62,838 nucleotides of DNA. Source: Mesaphorura yosii (taxonomy: Eukaryota > Arthropoda > Collembola > Poduromorpha > Tullbergiidae). This document shows positions 1 to 13,200 of this stretch, one piece after another. The translations under genes were made by a program, and so were the position numbers. Below the pieces are notes generated by a model. That model was not told where the DNA came from. It ran no database searches and saw only the letters and a list, made by a program, of their open reading frames with translations. The DNA lies in contig WIXG01000406.1 in NCBI GenBank assembly GCA_009869945.1, forward strand, positions 1-62,838, read 5' to 3'. How positions within the stretch are numbered: the first letter of the stretch is position 1; every line of letters starts with the position of its first letter.

Positions 1-318
1 CATAGCCACGAGTTGATCTTCTTGAGTAGACGCATGCTGTACGGCATTTACGGGGCCCGAGTCGTACACCAGTTGGATGTTGTCTTCTGAATTGTTATTG
101 CCGTTGTCCTGTACGTTGTTTGACGGGATGATGTTGATTTTGTCGAACGCTGTTCTACACAATGGACAGTGTGCTTCTCCCACTCGCCTCTCGTCAATTT
201 CTAAGTACCGCTCCAGGCAGGGGCCGCAGAACCTGTGACGACAGACTTGCTCAAGGTCTGCGTTTACAGGAACTGCGACGAAATCTTCTATTTGCTCCAT
301 GCAAACTGGACAGTCCAT
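1..318 (-). CDS. RING-finger protein, N-terminal part (probable E3 ubiquitin ligase)
   Basis: The minus strand is open from an ATG at 318 to the window edge, giving 106 residues without a stop; the 3' part lies outside. The ORF opens directly with a C3HC4 RING: CPVC at residues 3-6, CRHRFCGPC at 26-34 and CPLC at 51-54, so all eight zinc ligands are present (C3, C6, C26, H28, C31, C34, C51, C54). RING domains of this kind recruit an E2 enzyme for ubiquitin transfer. After the RING the sequence becomes polar and Asn-rich with no recognised domain. The start is chosen because the RING begins two residues later and no in-frame ATG is closer. Which RING family it belongs to cannot be told from this fragment. 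Confidence 0.8.
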   Translation of the reverse strand, partial: MDCPVCMEQIEDFVAVPVNADLEQVCRHRFCGPCLERYLEIDERRVGEAHCPLCRTAFDKINIIPSNNVQDNGNNNSEDNIQLVYDSGPVNAVQHASTQEDQLVAM

Positions 319-898
319 GACTCAGTTAGTGCACTATGTAAACACGTTTCATGATGCACGAACTGGGTTCGATGCCCGATCTTGTCGAGATAAGAGACGA
401 GACAGACGTCTGACATGCTAATCGGGGTCGACAATTTAGTCACAAATCCCTTAAAACCTGGCACGATTCGCATCTAATATTCAAATATTGTTTACTTCTT
501 CTACACCATTCTGAACTTTAGTACATTATCAGTCACACAAGAAAAAAGTACAAAATTGAATGCATACGCAGTCACAGCATTAAAGAAATCATGTCTTAAT
601 ACCATCCTCATTTCAATTCTCATTGATCAAAACCTGTATGTAAGTAATATGGAAGTAAAGAACTAGAAAATTCACGCGCGCGCAGGCGCGCAAGACCGGG
701 CCGCTAGTCAAGGAATAAAGATGAAAACGATAACGCAGATATAGGCTTGCCCTGAGCTGGTTGCTTGGCATATTGCTTGACGGTGGCACAAGGCGGGGTA
801 GCATAAGATAGGGTATCACGAGTCGGGTGGCACAAAGCGCGATGGTGTAGGACTGGTGGAATAAGCCGCGTTACGATTGGAAATTGGTGGAAGTCATG
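319..898. other. Intergenic spacer between RING gene and SLC6 gene A
   Basis: No ORF here has coding character. It should hold the promoter and 5' UTR of the RING gene on the minus strand and the 3' UTR of SLC6 gene A, which enters from the other side on the same strand. No clear polyadenylation hexamer for gene A was seen. A short run of alternating g/c bases lies near 675. Confidence 0.5.
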
Positions 899-3800
899 TC
901 ATACGCTTTTGCACGCTTCGCTGGTCTTCATTTTCCTGAGTACGTTGATTGCCGTGATTGGTATACTCAACAGGGGTGCCAAGGCCAGACAAATGCCAAG
1001 AATCCAATACGGCGTGGAAACTGCGACTCCATCAAACTCTGGATACGTGGCAAACACTTCTTCGATTGTTGAATACAGAATGATCTAACAAGTTAACGAA
1101 TATTAGTCGCAGCCGCAGCAAATCGGGGATCAGGGGTGAGAGATGTCTGTATTTAAAGTTCGGGTCCTTAATTTTGTAGTGGAGCCTCATCTTACTGCAA
1201 GGAATGATGGCGCAATATATTTCCAACAGATGATAAAGTAAATGCTTGGGTACTGCCCGGTCATGGACTCCGCAATGTTGCAGAGGTTTTGAGTTCCTAC
1301 AAGTACAAATACGAGACAGGTTGATTTAACAATGAATAAGTGAACTGTTCGGTCTGTGTTAGATTCTGATTGCTAGACCGTAAATCCATGCTAGGCCAAT
1401 GCACTGAAGGAGCGTAGCCGCAATTAACGAGACAGTTGCAGAATTCTTGTCAAGAACTTGGAAAATGTAAATTCCGCCCTAGAAAATGGAAAATCGTATA
1501 AATTGTAGTACTACCTTAAGTTTATTTCGCATCATCAGGTCTACGCTTCGTACGTGAGTTACACAAGCGAGTGCGAATAAGAATGAGGAGATGAGGACCA
1601 CAAACATGAATACTTCTTTGGAGTGGGCATGTCGATTGAACTGGACCTTAAAGTTGTCAATACACGCGACTTGGATAGATTGCATCGCGCACATCTGGCG
1701 AGAGAAACATACATTCAAGAATCAACACATGAACAAGAATAATTCAAAGGATCTTACCGAAGTGTCCATTCCAATGACAAACACAAGCAGGAAAAATATG
1801 AACGCGAAGAAGTTGGAGCCTGGCAGCCTCCCCATCGCTTGTGGGAACAGCTCAAAGACCAACTGAGGACCTGTAGCCGAGATTAAACATTGAAAACAAA
1901 TCTTAACTAATTCACAATGACAATGAAACTGAAGTTAGAAATTACCTTGCGCGTACTCGGAGAGCTGTTCCACTTGTGCCCGAATTGCGTAGCCCATGTT
2001 TCCCAAGAATGAGAATATCACCAAGCCAGCCAGTACACTCGTCATTGTATTTATGCCCGCTGTTATTATGCAATCACTGAAACATGTAAGGTCTTTTTAG
2101 TAAACAAGTTGATCAAAAATCTGAACGAGCTTACAATAGCAAATTATGGTGGAATTTGTTGAAGCTGCTCAATGTCTGATGAACTCCGAAGCCAGCTCCA
2201 AGTGAATAAAATACTTGTACTCCGGCAGCTCTCCATGTCTGGAAATTGAAAGAGTCGTGATTGGGATGAGAGTTTCAAGATTTTAGTTTTGGGGTCATAC
2301 GTCGGTGTCTGCCAAAATTTGCGGATTCGCACGCATGAAGAACAGCAACCCATCTTTTGCGCCCGGCAGCGTCAACCCACGGAACAATAAAACTCCTGCA
2401 ATCATGAGCCAATCAACAAATTAAAGAGAGATCGGCACCGAGAACAGCCATTGCCCGGCAGTACGCTAGCTTGCTCCAATTTTTAAGTCATTCATATTCC
2501 TGCCTCCAAGTCTAAAGTCTAAACCCTTTGTGTAATATGCAGCTAAAAGATGCACGCATTTTTTGTGCCTGCCAGTCACCTGCCTCAGTTTAAATGAAAA
2601 CAGTAATTCTAATTTAATGGATTACGTCAATGAGTTAATGCCGACTGTGTCATGGACAAAGGGAGCATCAAGGTTATCTACTAAAATGATGATTATTATA
2701 ATTAACTGATAGTAATTAATTTTTTAACCTAAACTGAAATCATTAAAATGGGACAATGCATACCGAGGATCAAGTACGGAAGGGTCGCCGTGATCCACAC
2801 CACTTTTCCTATTCAAACGTTTAAGTAAAGTGAACGTAAGCATGAATCTTCGCATTCGCAGTTGGAATTTAGGAAAATGGCTTACCCGTAACTTTAATGC
2901 CAAAAAGAAGGACCAGCAGCAGAATCACGTACACGAAAAGTAAAATCACTGCAAGCGAGTCATCAGGATGTCCCAAATCTTCGATGGAGTACTGCTTCGT
3001 CACTGTTCGATTTACGACCTCGTACATTTCCAAGATCTTGCTCCTGAAATGGTAAAAGGGACATTTTAACTTGCAAAATATTTTTGTCAAGTTCCTGATC
3101 ATTTTCATTTCAAAATGCGACTGGTGTGGGCAAATACGGGCAGAATTATAGCGTGCACTTTGACCATTAATGCCACAGGATCGGTCGCCGCGGCAGGTCA
3201 TACGCGAAAGCTTACACTAATAAAATAATGAAATCCAAGTTTGAAATGAATTTTATGAAGTATAATTTACAATTACTGCAACATTCATGTCTAATGGCCA
3301 TTCTATCAATGAAATCGCAAATCGCTGAACAGAAAGTTCAAGCCCATGTGCATAAATACGTTCATGAGTTGTCCCACGTCAACATGACCCCTGTTGGTGC
3401 TCATTCCGTTTGACTATGCATACTCGTGCTCTCAACGTCCACGCTTATCGACTGCAGTTTAAATTCTGCCACATAACAAAATTGCAAAATGCAAACACAA
3501 AATCACTTCGTTAGTTTTAATGAACCTGCTGAAACACCGGAAGGACGCTGCACATGTCAATGGTTTTGTTTTCACAATAAAAGATCAAGAACCAAGAGTA
3601 GCAGCACCAAACCATTGAGCGTGCATTTCAGTCATTTTTCAAAACGAAGGTTCATGACATTCTTCAGAATAGCCAACAGCATCGGCGCTAATGAATCATG
3701 GCTTCTATGCATTGTCCAAGCACTCCCGTGTAACCGGAAGGCACTTCAATTAAAAACACCATTAAAAAAAGAAAAAATGCGATTGGCGATTAAATACAGT

Positions 3801-6203
3801 TGCGTCCTCATTAAACTCTTTCCAGTCCTGGTTTACAGTTGGTGCCAATATCGATCCTCAATCATGGCCTCGTTAAGAATTTCAAATTCGGTTCTATTAC
3901 TTGTGATAATTTACGGCGTGTCGCTCGTGGTAAGAAGAGTTTTCTTAAAATTACCACCGATATTCTGAAATTCAGTCAGATTCAGTCACTGATCACCTGT
4001 TACTTCTTGGCAGAATTCTCAGTCATCTGACGCTCCCTCTCCTTCTCCTGAGGTAACCAGCTTCAACTGCAAGAAAGTCATGATGATCATTGCGAAAAAG
4101 CAACTGAAAGTGTTTGGAGAATGCATGCGAGCCCACAAGGACGCGTTTCCAGATAAGGATGAGTACCAAGACAAAATTCAGGTGAGGTCCTAATCAGTTG
4201 CACGCCGTGGTCAATGCGCATTCGAATTCTAATCAATTTTGTCAACAGTGCGTCGTCAAATGCGCATTGGACAAAGAAAACCTCGTAAGTAAAAGTATTC
4301 TAATCTGAAAAGAAAAGCAGAAACTACAAACTAACAATCGTCAAAACTCCAATTTTCAGCTGGATATTGACAAGCAGATCACTGCCAATTCAATTCAGCA
4401 TTTCATGGTAATACTTTCATAAGTTAGCTCAAATTCTCATACAGGCGAAAATCGCGAAATTGAGTACACTTTGCTTTGTCTGTTCTTAAACCAGGATGCG
4501 CATGTTCCAAAGATGTTTCACGAGATGGGTCACATGTTTGTTGATAATTGCAAGGCTGAGTTCGGTTAGTCAAGATTTTGGATGTGGCAGGCCGTTTATG
4601 ACAGTTTTGAACAAGAATTTATGGCTTGTAGATGGTAAAATGGACGATGTTGATCCCACCTGCAAGTCTTACGGAGAATTTGTGAAGTGCATGCAAAATA
4701 CACTGGCTGACGTAAGAATTTAGTCGATACAATGCGCTCTTCGAGAATTGAGAGCAAGTAAATGATTCGCACTTTTGTCCAACAGTTATGTTAGGGGTCG
4801 AGTGGATTGGAACGCAACCTAAACATCTCTGGAAGTTCTTCGCAAACACCTTATCTGATCAAGCTGATAATTAACTTAATAAAACCTAATGCAAATTGCT
4901 TACCAAAGCCGTGTTAGAATCCAAAATACTCCAAATCATGCCCACATTGAACTTACTTGAAGAATTGTTCAGCTGCATTTGGAACCACGACTTCAGTTTC
5001 ATGATTCTCCGAATCAGTGGTTGATGTGCAGTTTGCATCCGTCCAGTACACTTCTTTGTGGTCATGCGCGTCTCCACACCTTGTCCAGAGCAGTGGTGAC
5101 TGAGTAGACTCGTAGATGTAGATTAGTGCCCACCCAAGCACAACGTTGTACGAAAACGACGTCACGTAGGACACGATGACCATGCACACGCCCACACCTT
5201 TAAACAGCGGACACAATTTCCACACGCTTATGCAACCCTGCCTTACATACTGGCCGACAAGCAATTCCATGTAGAAAATCGGTATTCCGCAGGTTATCAA
5301 GATAGTCAAGTACGGCACGAGAAATAATCCTGTGGGAAACGAACTTGGATGTGATATTTGAAATTTTAGTATACGAAACTTAATCTAACAGACCTCCACC
5401 ATATTTGACACACAAGAACGGAAAGCTGAAAACACAAACAGAATTTGCTAATTAGTTGCTGCTAAATCTCCGACAAGCTAAATTGGAACTGCAAGTTAAT
5501 TACTTCCAAATGTTGGCGACATCGACGGCGAATCCGATAATTGAGAGCAGGAAGTCTATCTCCGAGGACCAAAGCGGCCTGTCCGGGTCGTCATACACTT
5601 GGCCTTCACCAAGGACAATATCTGAAATGGAAAGAGAATCAAGTAGCCACTTTTTAAGCTGCCTACAGTCGCGACAAGCCATGGCACATGCCTGCTTTCT
5701 GCGTACCTTCAATCATTTCGTCCGCATTTTCTTCGCCCTCGCCCTCACTCTGCAGCTTCTCGTAGATTTCATTGTCCCTTTGGAATTGTGTACTTTGCTC
5801 CTTTGCCTTCTCTTTGTATTTCACTTCCTCCTTTGCTGTTACCGGTTCCAGGGCCTTCGGCGCCAGGTGCTGTTCGAGCTCCTCTATATGGACTGGAATT
5901 GTGGTCAGTGCAACTGGAATGGAATTGCCAAAATGCGATACTTTTTTCTCTTGGTTTGAAACTATCTCAGAATCTTTGAGTGTAATCAGAATTACCCTTC
6001 GGTTTTAGTACTGACGTCTGTCTACGGGCTGGGTGTCCGTAATGTGCGACTGGAGGAGGTGAAATTCGACGCCGATGTAATTGATGCAAATCCGGCACCT
6101 CTGGCACGGCATGAACCTCACGCTCACGGCCTACCAGTAGCTCGGCGGGAGCGGGATGCACACGCCGGAATTTTCTTCGTGAGATCTTCTTAATTGTAGG
6201 CAT
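899..6203 (-). CDS. SLC6 neurotransmitter:sodium symporter A, divergent monoamine type
   Basis: Fifteen exons join in frame to 703 residues: 6203-5996, 5913-5707, 5621-5504, 5425-5394, 5329-4957, 3043-2886, 2808-2764, 2395-2301, 2238-2135, 2076-1946, 1870-1758, 1694-1554, 1478-1379, 1296-1196, 1084-899. SLC6 carriers use Na+ and Cl- gradients to take small neurotransmitters or amino acids across the plasma membrane through 12 membrane helices. Helix 1 reads [10 protein letters not shown], with the Asp (D172) that binds the amine group in dopamine and serotonin carriers. The helix 6 motif FYSLGAGFG and helix 7 NTMTS keep ion-site residues. Two oddities: the extracellular-gate Arg after the helix 1 Trp is Asn (N178), and helix 8 has MDT where monoamine carriers have DS. 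The long cytoplasmic N-terminus (about 155 residues) is basic, then acidic. The exon 2 acceptor is ambiguous (three in-frame AGs). Substrate unknown. Confidence 0.85.
3864..4723 (+). CDS. Odorant-binding protein (PBP/GOBP fold), nested in an SLC6 intron
   Basis: Six exons (3864-3929, 4014-4181, 4249-4284, 4360-4407, 4495-4564, 4632-4723) join in frame to 159 residues. Residues 1-22 form a signal peptide with a hydrophobic core and end exactly at the first splice site. The mature protein has the six-Cys spacing of odorant-binding proteins: C2-X3-C3 (CVVKC), X41, C4, X14, C5-X8-C6. The first Cys is either in FNC or GEC, since there are seven in all. These proteins are secreted into sensory lymph or haemolymph and carry small hydrophobic ligands. 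The gene lies entirely within the intron between exons 5 and 6 of the antisense SLC6 gene A. All introns are 65-90 bases. A TATA-like ATTAAATA lies near 3790. Only the first-Cys assignment is uncertain. Confidence 0.88.
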
Positions 6204-7210
6204 TTTAAGTGGCAATTATTTGACGCAAAGTGCAAGTGCCCAAATCATTAGACGTTTAGATGGAAATTAACTGGAGACCCAGACATAGCCCGGAGAATTC
6301 TTTGACGCTCCTAGCGGAAATCCGAACGGTAAGAACGCATGGACGCACCCGCGCGAATGCTCTTGATAGGAAATGAAATGAAAGAGTGGTTTGAAAGAGA
6401 GACAGAGTGGTTTACGTAACAACAATCAATGACACGCTATTCTTTTATTCAATAATTTTGCACGATCAATTTTAGTTCCAAGATCCAATGCTAGAGAGCC
6501 ATGTACAAATCTGACATGGAAGATGCAAAGATGAACACCTTCAGACGGATATTCTATGACACAATCAAGACAAGTGGTTCGCTACGAAAACTAACTCCGA
6601 CCTGAGCCATTCAATTTATGACCCAGAAAATTAGATATGTTTGGATTTAAGATTAGAATTGGGACCGACCTTACAATCGTTAATTTGACGTTAGCCATCA
6701 ACACACGAATACTAGAATCAAAAGGGGACGCGTACTCATGAACAATTAAGTATGGGGTTTATTTTTAGACACATCAGCTCAACACATATGAACAATTTAA
6801 GCTGCCGATTGCCGATACATCACGCGCTAAGACATTAGCTGCCCTTGTAAAGCACAACAAACTAAAAGTATTTAAAATCTAAAATACTTCAACCATAAAT
6901 TAATTCTTCTAAAACTGTACATTACACTTGATAAGAATAAAACTCTACATTCATAAGTAATAAGTAATAAGATTGTGGAGTCCAGCCCCAAACTAAAATT
7001 AACTGCTAAGCTGAAACACGGCAAGCCGCGATTCCAAGTTTGTATGACCTGCATAATGCCTTACAGAGTGAAACGAGAGAGAAATCATAATAGCACGATT
7101 CATTTCTGTTCCAAATACGAACACTACAAACGCCTTGAAGCTTGAGTGTTTAGCAGCTTTCAGCCTGCTCGATTTGAGCTCAAGCTCGCTCAAGATTCAT
7201 CGTTAATTGA
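6204..7210. other. Spacer between the two tandem SLC6 genes
   Basis: About 1 kb without a coding exon. It should contain the promoter of SLC6 gene A and the 3' UTR of gene B, both on the minus strand. Candidate minus-strand polyadenylation hexamers (TTTATT on the plus strand) occur near 6439 and 6758. Confidence 0.5.
6758..6763 (-). terminator. Candidate polyadenylation signal of SLC6 gene B
   Basis: AATAAA on the minus strand about 450 bases after the gene B stop codon. Another copy lies near 6439, so the cleavage site is not certain. Confidence 0.35.
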
Positions 7211-10200
7211 TCACCGTATATACAGCCAATGGGAGCTCTTGAATCTCTTGACGTGATTCGTGTCTTTGATGATCGGATGCTCATTCTCAGGTGTGATCGA
7301 ATACGCCAATTTCTAAGACACAAACAGAGTGAACGTAAGAACTCTAAACTCTTAATATAGACTTAATATAGAAGAATTTGGAGTACCTTTTTGCAAGATC
7401 CCGGAAACCGGAAGAATTCCGTGCACGCAATAATCGGAACCAGCGTAATTGGAATGAATGTGAAGATGTAACCAAATATTTGAGCCCAATCAGGATAAGT
7501 GTACTCGTCATACTTGATTGGCAAGGCTGTCCACAAATCCAAAATGATTATTATCTGAAATCAGAAACCATGAAAGTACGAAACCATTCCATCATTCGTC
7601 ACATTGCCAATGGAAATGCAATGAACGTACTGCAATGAAGAGTGGGCTTATGAACTTCCAGCAAATTCGCCAATACAGCCCTGGTGGGGAGCCCAGCATT
7701 TTCTCAGCGTCCGCGCACAATTGATCTAACCCTGGATTCAGTCAAGTTCATATTTGCTTGAATTACGTAATGTTGAAACGTGAAAGCTGTTTTAATGCCT
7801 TCTTACCATAAACCCATGAGACAACCAGTACTTCGAATAAAACAGCTAATAAAAGGGAGCTGCCAGCAGCATAAGTGTCGAAGAAAGTGAAAGTGTACAT
7901 TCCACCCTGCAGAGCAACGAATTAAAATGAAAGTCAAATGAGACCTTACAAGATTCTGGCCGTTTGGCTTGTCTTCTAAGAAAATTTCTTTCCTGAAACG
8001 AGCCTGCCAAGGTCAAAGAAAGGAAAATACTAACAAAGCTTTGGAGACGATGAAAATCGGAATTGGGAGCAAGGTTACAGCTTTGACCTTGGCCAAAGTT
8101 TAAAGCTCTACAAAATTGTACATTCGTGACTATCATGCAAGGTATATTACGAGGATGAAAGATCAAAGGCGACATAATTATGGAAGATGGGACAAATCTG
8201 AGTTCGAGAGGAGCTGTAGCTTCGAGCGAGCTTAGCGAAGTTGAAACACTGAGCAATCAACTTACTCGGGTCACATTCACAAGACTAATTAGAAATGATA
8301 CAACGACGATTCCGACCATGAACCACTCCCGGGAATGCTTTTTATGCCGAAACACATTCTTAAACTCGTCCGTAATTCCCGTGACCACACACTCCAACCC
8401 GCCCATCTGCAACCATCAAAGTGAGCCTTGTGAATGCGCTGCCGACATCGCTTTGAAGATATTAGCGAAATACTCACGGCAGAATCGATTCCCAGCATGA
8501 TTAGCATGAGAAAGAAAAGTAGCGACCAAAAATTGGCACCGGGTAATGAACCAACTGCTTCTGGATACACTTCAAAAACTAATCCCGGTCCTGTGAAATA
8601 AATGCACATGGAAAATTTTCAACAACTGTTTTCGTGATTCAGTGCCAGTTTTTACGTACCGATATTCACAACCTCCTCAATCGGCCTTCGCTGACTTGTA
8701 GCCATTGACCCAAGAAATGTAAAGATGACAAAACCAGAGAACAAGCTTGTGAAACAGTTAACAAAGGATGTCACGAGACAATCTCTGAAAAATATGGACA
8801 TTACGGTCAGAGTCCTCATTCATTCCAATGGACTCGAAAATCACATGAGATGAGAATCACCGGTAGCAGTTGTTGTGAAAGTTATTGTAGCTTGCATAAG
8901 TGAGATGAACACCAAAGCCAGCTCCGCTTGAGAAAAAGATTTGTTTGGCAGCATCAGACCAAACTTCAACTTCTGTTAATTTTGTCATGTTTGGCACCAA
9001 GTAGTAGTAAATCCCGTCGTAAGCACCTTCCAGGAGTAATCCGCGCACGAGGAGAATCGCCAAAACCACATACGGCAGCGTAGCTGTGAACCAAACGACT
9101 TTACCTGTTCGACAAGACAATCATGGCAAATTTTAATCAAAATTATGAACCAGAGCATTTATTAATTGAGAGTAAATGATGACTGATGCTGCCGGCAATT
9201 AATGTTTAGAGAATGTCAATGTGAAAGATAAGTCTGCTAACAGCAAAGGGCAAAGGCATAGTATTAATATTCACAATCCGACAGAGACTTACCAGTACTT
9301 CGAATTCCACGAAAGAGAATTAAGTAGAGAAGGCAATAAATTATGGCGACGCAGGCAACCAAATCAAATTTAAGTGAGCCCAGATTTTCAATATTTGAAT
9401 TTCCCATTTCCAGAACACTGTTTCTGTAAATACAAAAATTGAGTGTGCATAAGCCTCATAAATGGTACAGACAAATCGAACGAGGAACGAGAGAGAGGGG
9501 AAAGTGTGTGCGAGAACGAGACAAAGATTTTAAACAGGAAGTTTGGAAAGTTTATGATAAATAAAATGCGAAATTCTGCTTCCCCGTCAAAGCCTGGCGG
9601 TAGTCGAGTGCCTGGATTCTCCGGACTGTGCGTGCGTATTATTTATTCTCAGTCAACCGTATCATTGGAATCTTTGGCAAATAACCGGAACCAATCACTA
9701 TCCATCGCACAGCTCACGGACTACCAGAGTCGGTCTGGTCTCGGAAACTCGTAACTCTTTTGATATCTCCTTCGTGTTCATTAGCTGTGGCAGTAAGTCT
9801 AGAGTCTAGCCGGTCATATGCCTTATTTTTCGGTGCACGTTCATGCTCAGAATAAATAAAAATCCCGAAGAATAAAAATGAAGTTTATCATTAACGTTGT
9901 AGAATTTGTAGCAGCAATAAATCCTGGACGAGAAATCTGGTAAAGGAGCATGTCAGGGCAATCTGTCTGTCCACCATTTCATTTTGTCATAAATTCAATC
10001 ACGCGAAGCGAGGCAAGTAGGTTAAAGTGCGCGGAATGATCCTCAAGTTTCTGCTACACATGAACCTTTGACACATTTGGAAACCTTCTTAAGCTTCTTA
10101 AGGTATTTTGAAAAGGTGCACGAATATTATTTTCATAAATGGCGTGTATGAATTGTTATTGAGTTAATTTACGTTCCTTGGCCTTGAATGGGAAGGTGTA

Positions 10201-13200
10201 AGAAAGAACGTATTTTAATTTTTATTCTATTAAATAACCAATTTCCAAGAACCCGCACATCATCGCGTCCATCTTTGGCTTTTCATTTCCAATACACCAA
10301 ACAATTTCAGCACTCTTCCATTGCGATATGTTTGACCAAAGTAAACAACGGCCGTATTTCATTTTGTCACGTCGCGTCGGTCGCATGGTCGCGACTAGGA
10401 TCAAGGCGAGAAGATTCAGGGCCAAGCCAAAAACATCACAATCTCTTTCTTTGTACATTTTCCGCTTTCTTGGATGCAGCTTCTTTTCAAAAGTCGAGCT
10501 TTCGCTTACATAATTTAAATATTATGAAGGATTTCTTCTCTTTCGTGTGGGCTCGCGAGTGAATTGAAAAGAAAGTGAAAAGTAGACATTTTACGACTCA
10601 AACTACTTCATTGCAGAGGCAGACATAGATTAGAGGCTCTCAATTCTTCCTTCCTTCCCACATTTTCCAGGTCATCCGAGTCAGATCAACCGGAAGGTCG
10701 CAGAACACTTCTGCGGAGTTAATATACGATTTTATATACTCCTTTTATTCGCCCTGTGAAAGCTGTTGTAATCTCAGGCTTGATGCACCTTGTGCGAGGT
10801 TTGAAACAAGAACTTTCACTTTGATTCCAGGCCTCGTTATCACCTCACGAGATCAGGACGGGTAAACAGACGACGGGAGCTTTGTTGGCTGACGGAAGGG
10901 GATGATGGAAGTTGCTGCTGCACATTTACATGCAGATTCGTCAGCGGTATTTGATTTCATGAGATTCAGTCATATTATTTTCATAAAATTGATATTCATG
11001 AATTCAAAATACAGTGCAGCGGTTTACAGACACCGTCTGCTCTGCTCTGTCGGATACTTGCGGGTTGCTTTATGGAAACGGTGACATTTAAACAGGGACC
11101 CGACCTCAAAGCCACAGCCGCGTCTGCTCTGCCATTTTATGCTGGAGTTTCGTTTCCATCATAATGATAAGTCATTAGATCAAACTTTTCTTAAGTTTCC
11201 AACATTCAAATTAAATTTCAAAAAGAATCCTAGCCCAGCGTTCATTTTTGGTCTGATTATTTTAATCCTCTTAGCGAAAAGTTCACAGAATGCGGCCAGA
11301 GAACAAGAATCTAATTTTAGAAACTAATTTTTCTCTGAAACTTAAGAAATTGATTTGCCATTTGTTCAATCTCCGCTCGCTCAAGGTTCTCACTTTGAAA
11401 ACAATAAAATTTTTTACAAGCCGTTTGTGCTCATATTTACGAGCCGAACGCCTGAGCCGAAGGTCGACGCGCAAAACGTACGATGAAGGAGATCGTTTTC
11501 TTGTAACCTCATAAAACTTTAAAAAGTGAAGGTTAGCCATACCAAATAATATCCGTCGCGATCGCGACTTTCGCTTTATGCTAATTTCACTTTCTTTCAT
11601 CCTTCTTCATTTCGTTCCTTCAGAGTCAGGAATTTCAACTCCTCGGTCGAGTTCAAAGGAAAGAAATCAGAATTTTTATTAAATCGCCAAACTAATGAAT
11701 ATATTTGAGTTCTTCCTATCTCATGTTCTGATTACATTACAGTCTTACGCCTGGTTTCTGTGCTGGGACAAGCCAAGTTCAAAATGAACCGTATTCACTT
11801 ACCGAAAGTACTCACTTGCAGGAGACGTCGCGTTCGCCGGACGTGTCAGGGGCATCGAGTACGAGGACGAAGCGTTTCTGAAGGTCAGCAGATCTGCCGA
11901 GGCAGAAGGATTCGTCGTGGGGCCCAGCGTTGTCGTGCTGCTGCTGCCGCTCCCATCGAACGTGTCCTCGTCCCTGTCATCGTGTATTGGTGGAATGTAG
12001 CAGTTGTCCGTGTTCCACGAATTGTTACACGTCGTCCAAGGCAGAGGTGTTGAAAACGAATTGATTGTGTAATGAAGTGACCAGCCCATGATTGTGTTGT
12101 AGTAAAAAGAGACAAAGTACGAGACTGTGACCGCACAGTATCCAATTCCTGGAAAACGTAATTGTTTTTATTGACTTTAACCCTTTAATGACCATGTGGA
12201 CTTGGACGAACTTTGGACTTGGCCTTTCTTGTTTGTGTGAAATTAATTTAAATGCTTTTTAAATGTTTTAGCGTCTGTTTCTCAAATATTTGCTTGGCGC
12301 CCGGCAAATATTTGCACTAATTAACAAAGTTTATTACGCGATGGAGTGGAAAAAGGCCTGACGCATACTAAGGCATTGGACAACATTAAATACCGCTGCG
12401 TATTTGACTAACCTTTGAACAGTGGACATATTTTCCAAACACTGATTGGGCCTTGTCGAATAGACTGGCCCAGGAGGAGCTCCATGTAAAAGACTGGGAT
12501 TGCACTGAACGCCAGCATCAGGAAATACGGAATGAGAAAAGCACCTGGAGGTATTAAACGGTAGTATTTTTCTTTGACAATTACAAGTTAATTAACCGTG
12601 GCATTGAATTTAGGAAGTTGCAATCGGCAGTCACAGCGAAGCACAGGTGCGAAAAGCAAAAGACAAGTCAAGCACATGTATGCGCTTACCTCCTCCGTTC
12701 TTGTAGCAGTAATACGGGAATCTGCAAGGAGAAAAATTAAAATATTCATAGTGCCATAAAACAAGTTCATAAAAATGCTGACTGCCGTAAATTTTAAAAG
12801 TTGTAGTGTAATGTAATTCATCTCTCCAAGAGCTTAGGCGCCCTGCTGCGCCGAATTATTTACCTCCAGACGTTGGCCAAGTCCACCTGTACACAGAAAA
12901 TGCACGCATAAAAATCTTGCTAGAGTCAAGATTGGTTTTGTGTTTAGTATCATCGTCTCGGCGTAATCGCATTCTATTTACCGCGAAGCCAATAATGGAG
13001 AGCAAGAAGTCCAAGCCTTGGGACCATGTTTCACGGTCGGGCTCCACGGGGTTCAGCTCCACCACCGGGCCGTCATCGTCTTCGTTTGGGGGCACGCCTT
13101 GGCCGAGACTGCTTCGACGGTTTTTGAGATGTAGCTCGATATTGTTTGCTGCCGATGGCGTGGACGCACTGCGACCTTTCTTCTTGTGATGCCCGGCTTC

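Noticed and set aside
288..473. 61-codon minus-strand ORF overlapping the RING start
   Set aside because: It lies in another frame from the RING motif, which starts at 318 and has all eight zinc ligands.
5707..5913. Alternative acceptors for exon 2 of SLC6 gene A (cattccag, aattccag, catatag)
   Set aside because: All three keep the frame and change only up to ten residues of a disordered tail; not reported as alternative splicing without transcripts.
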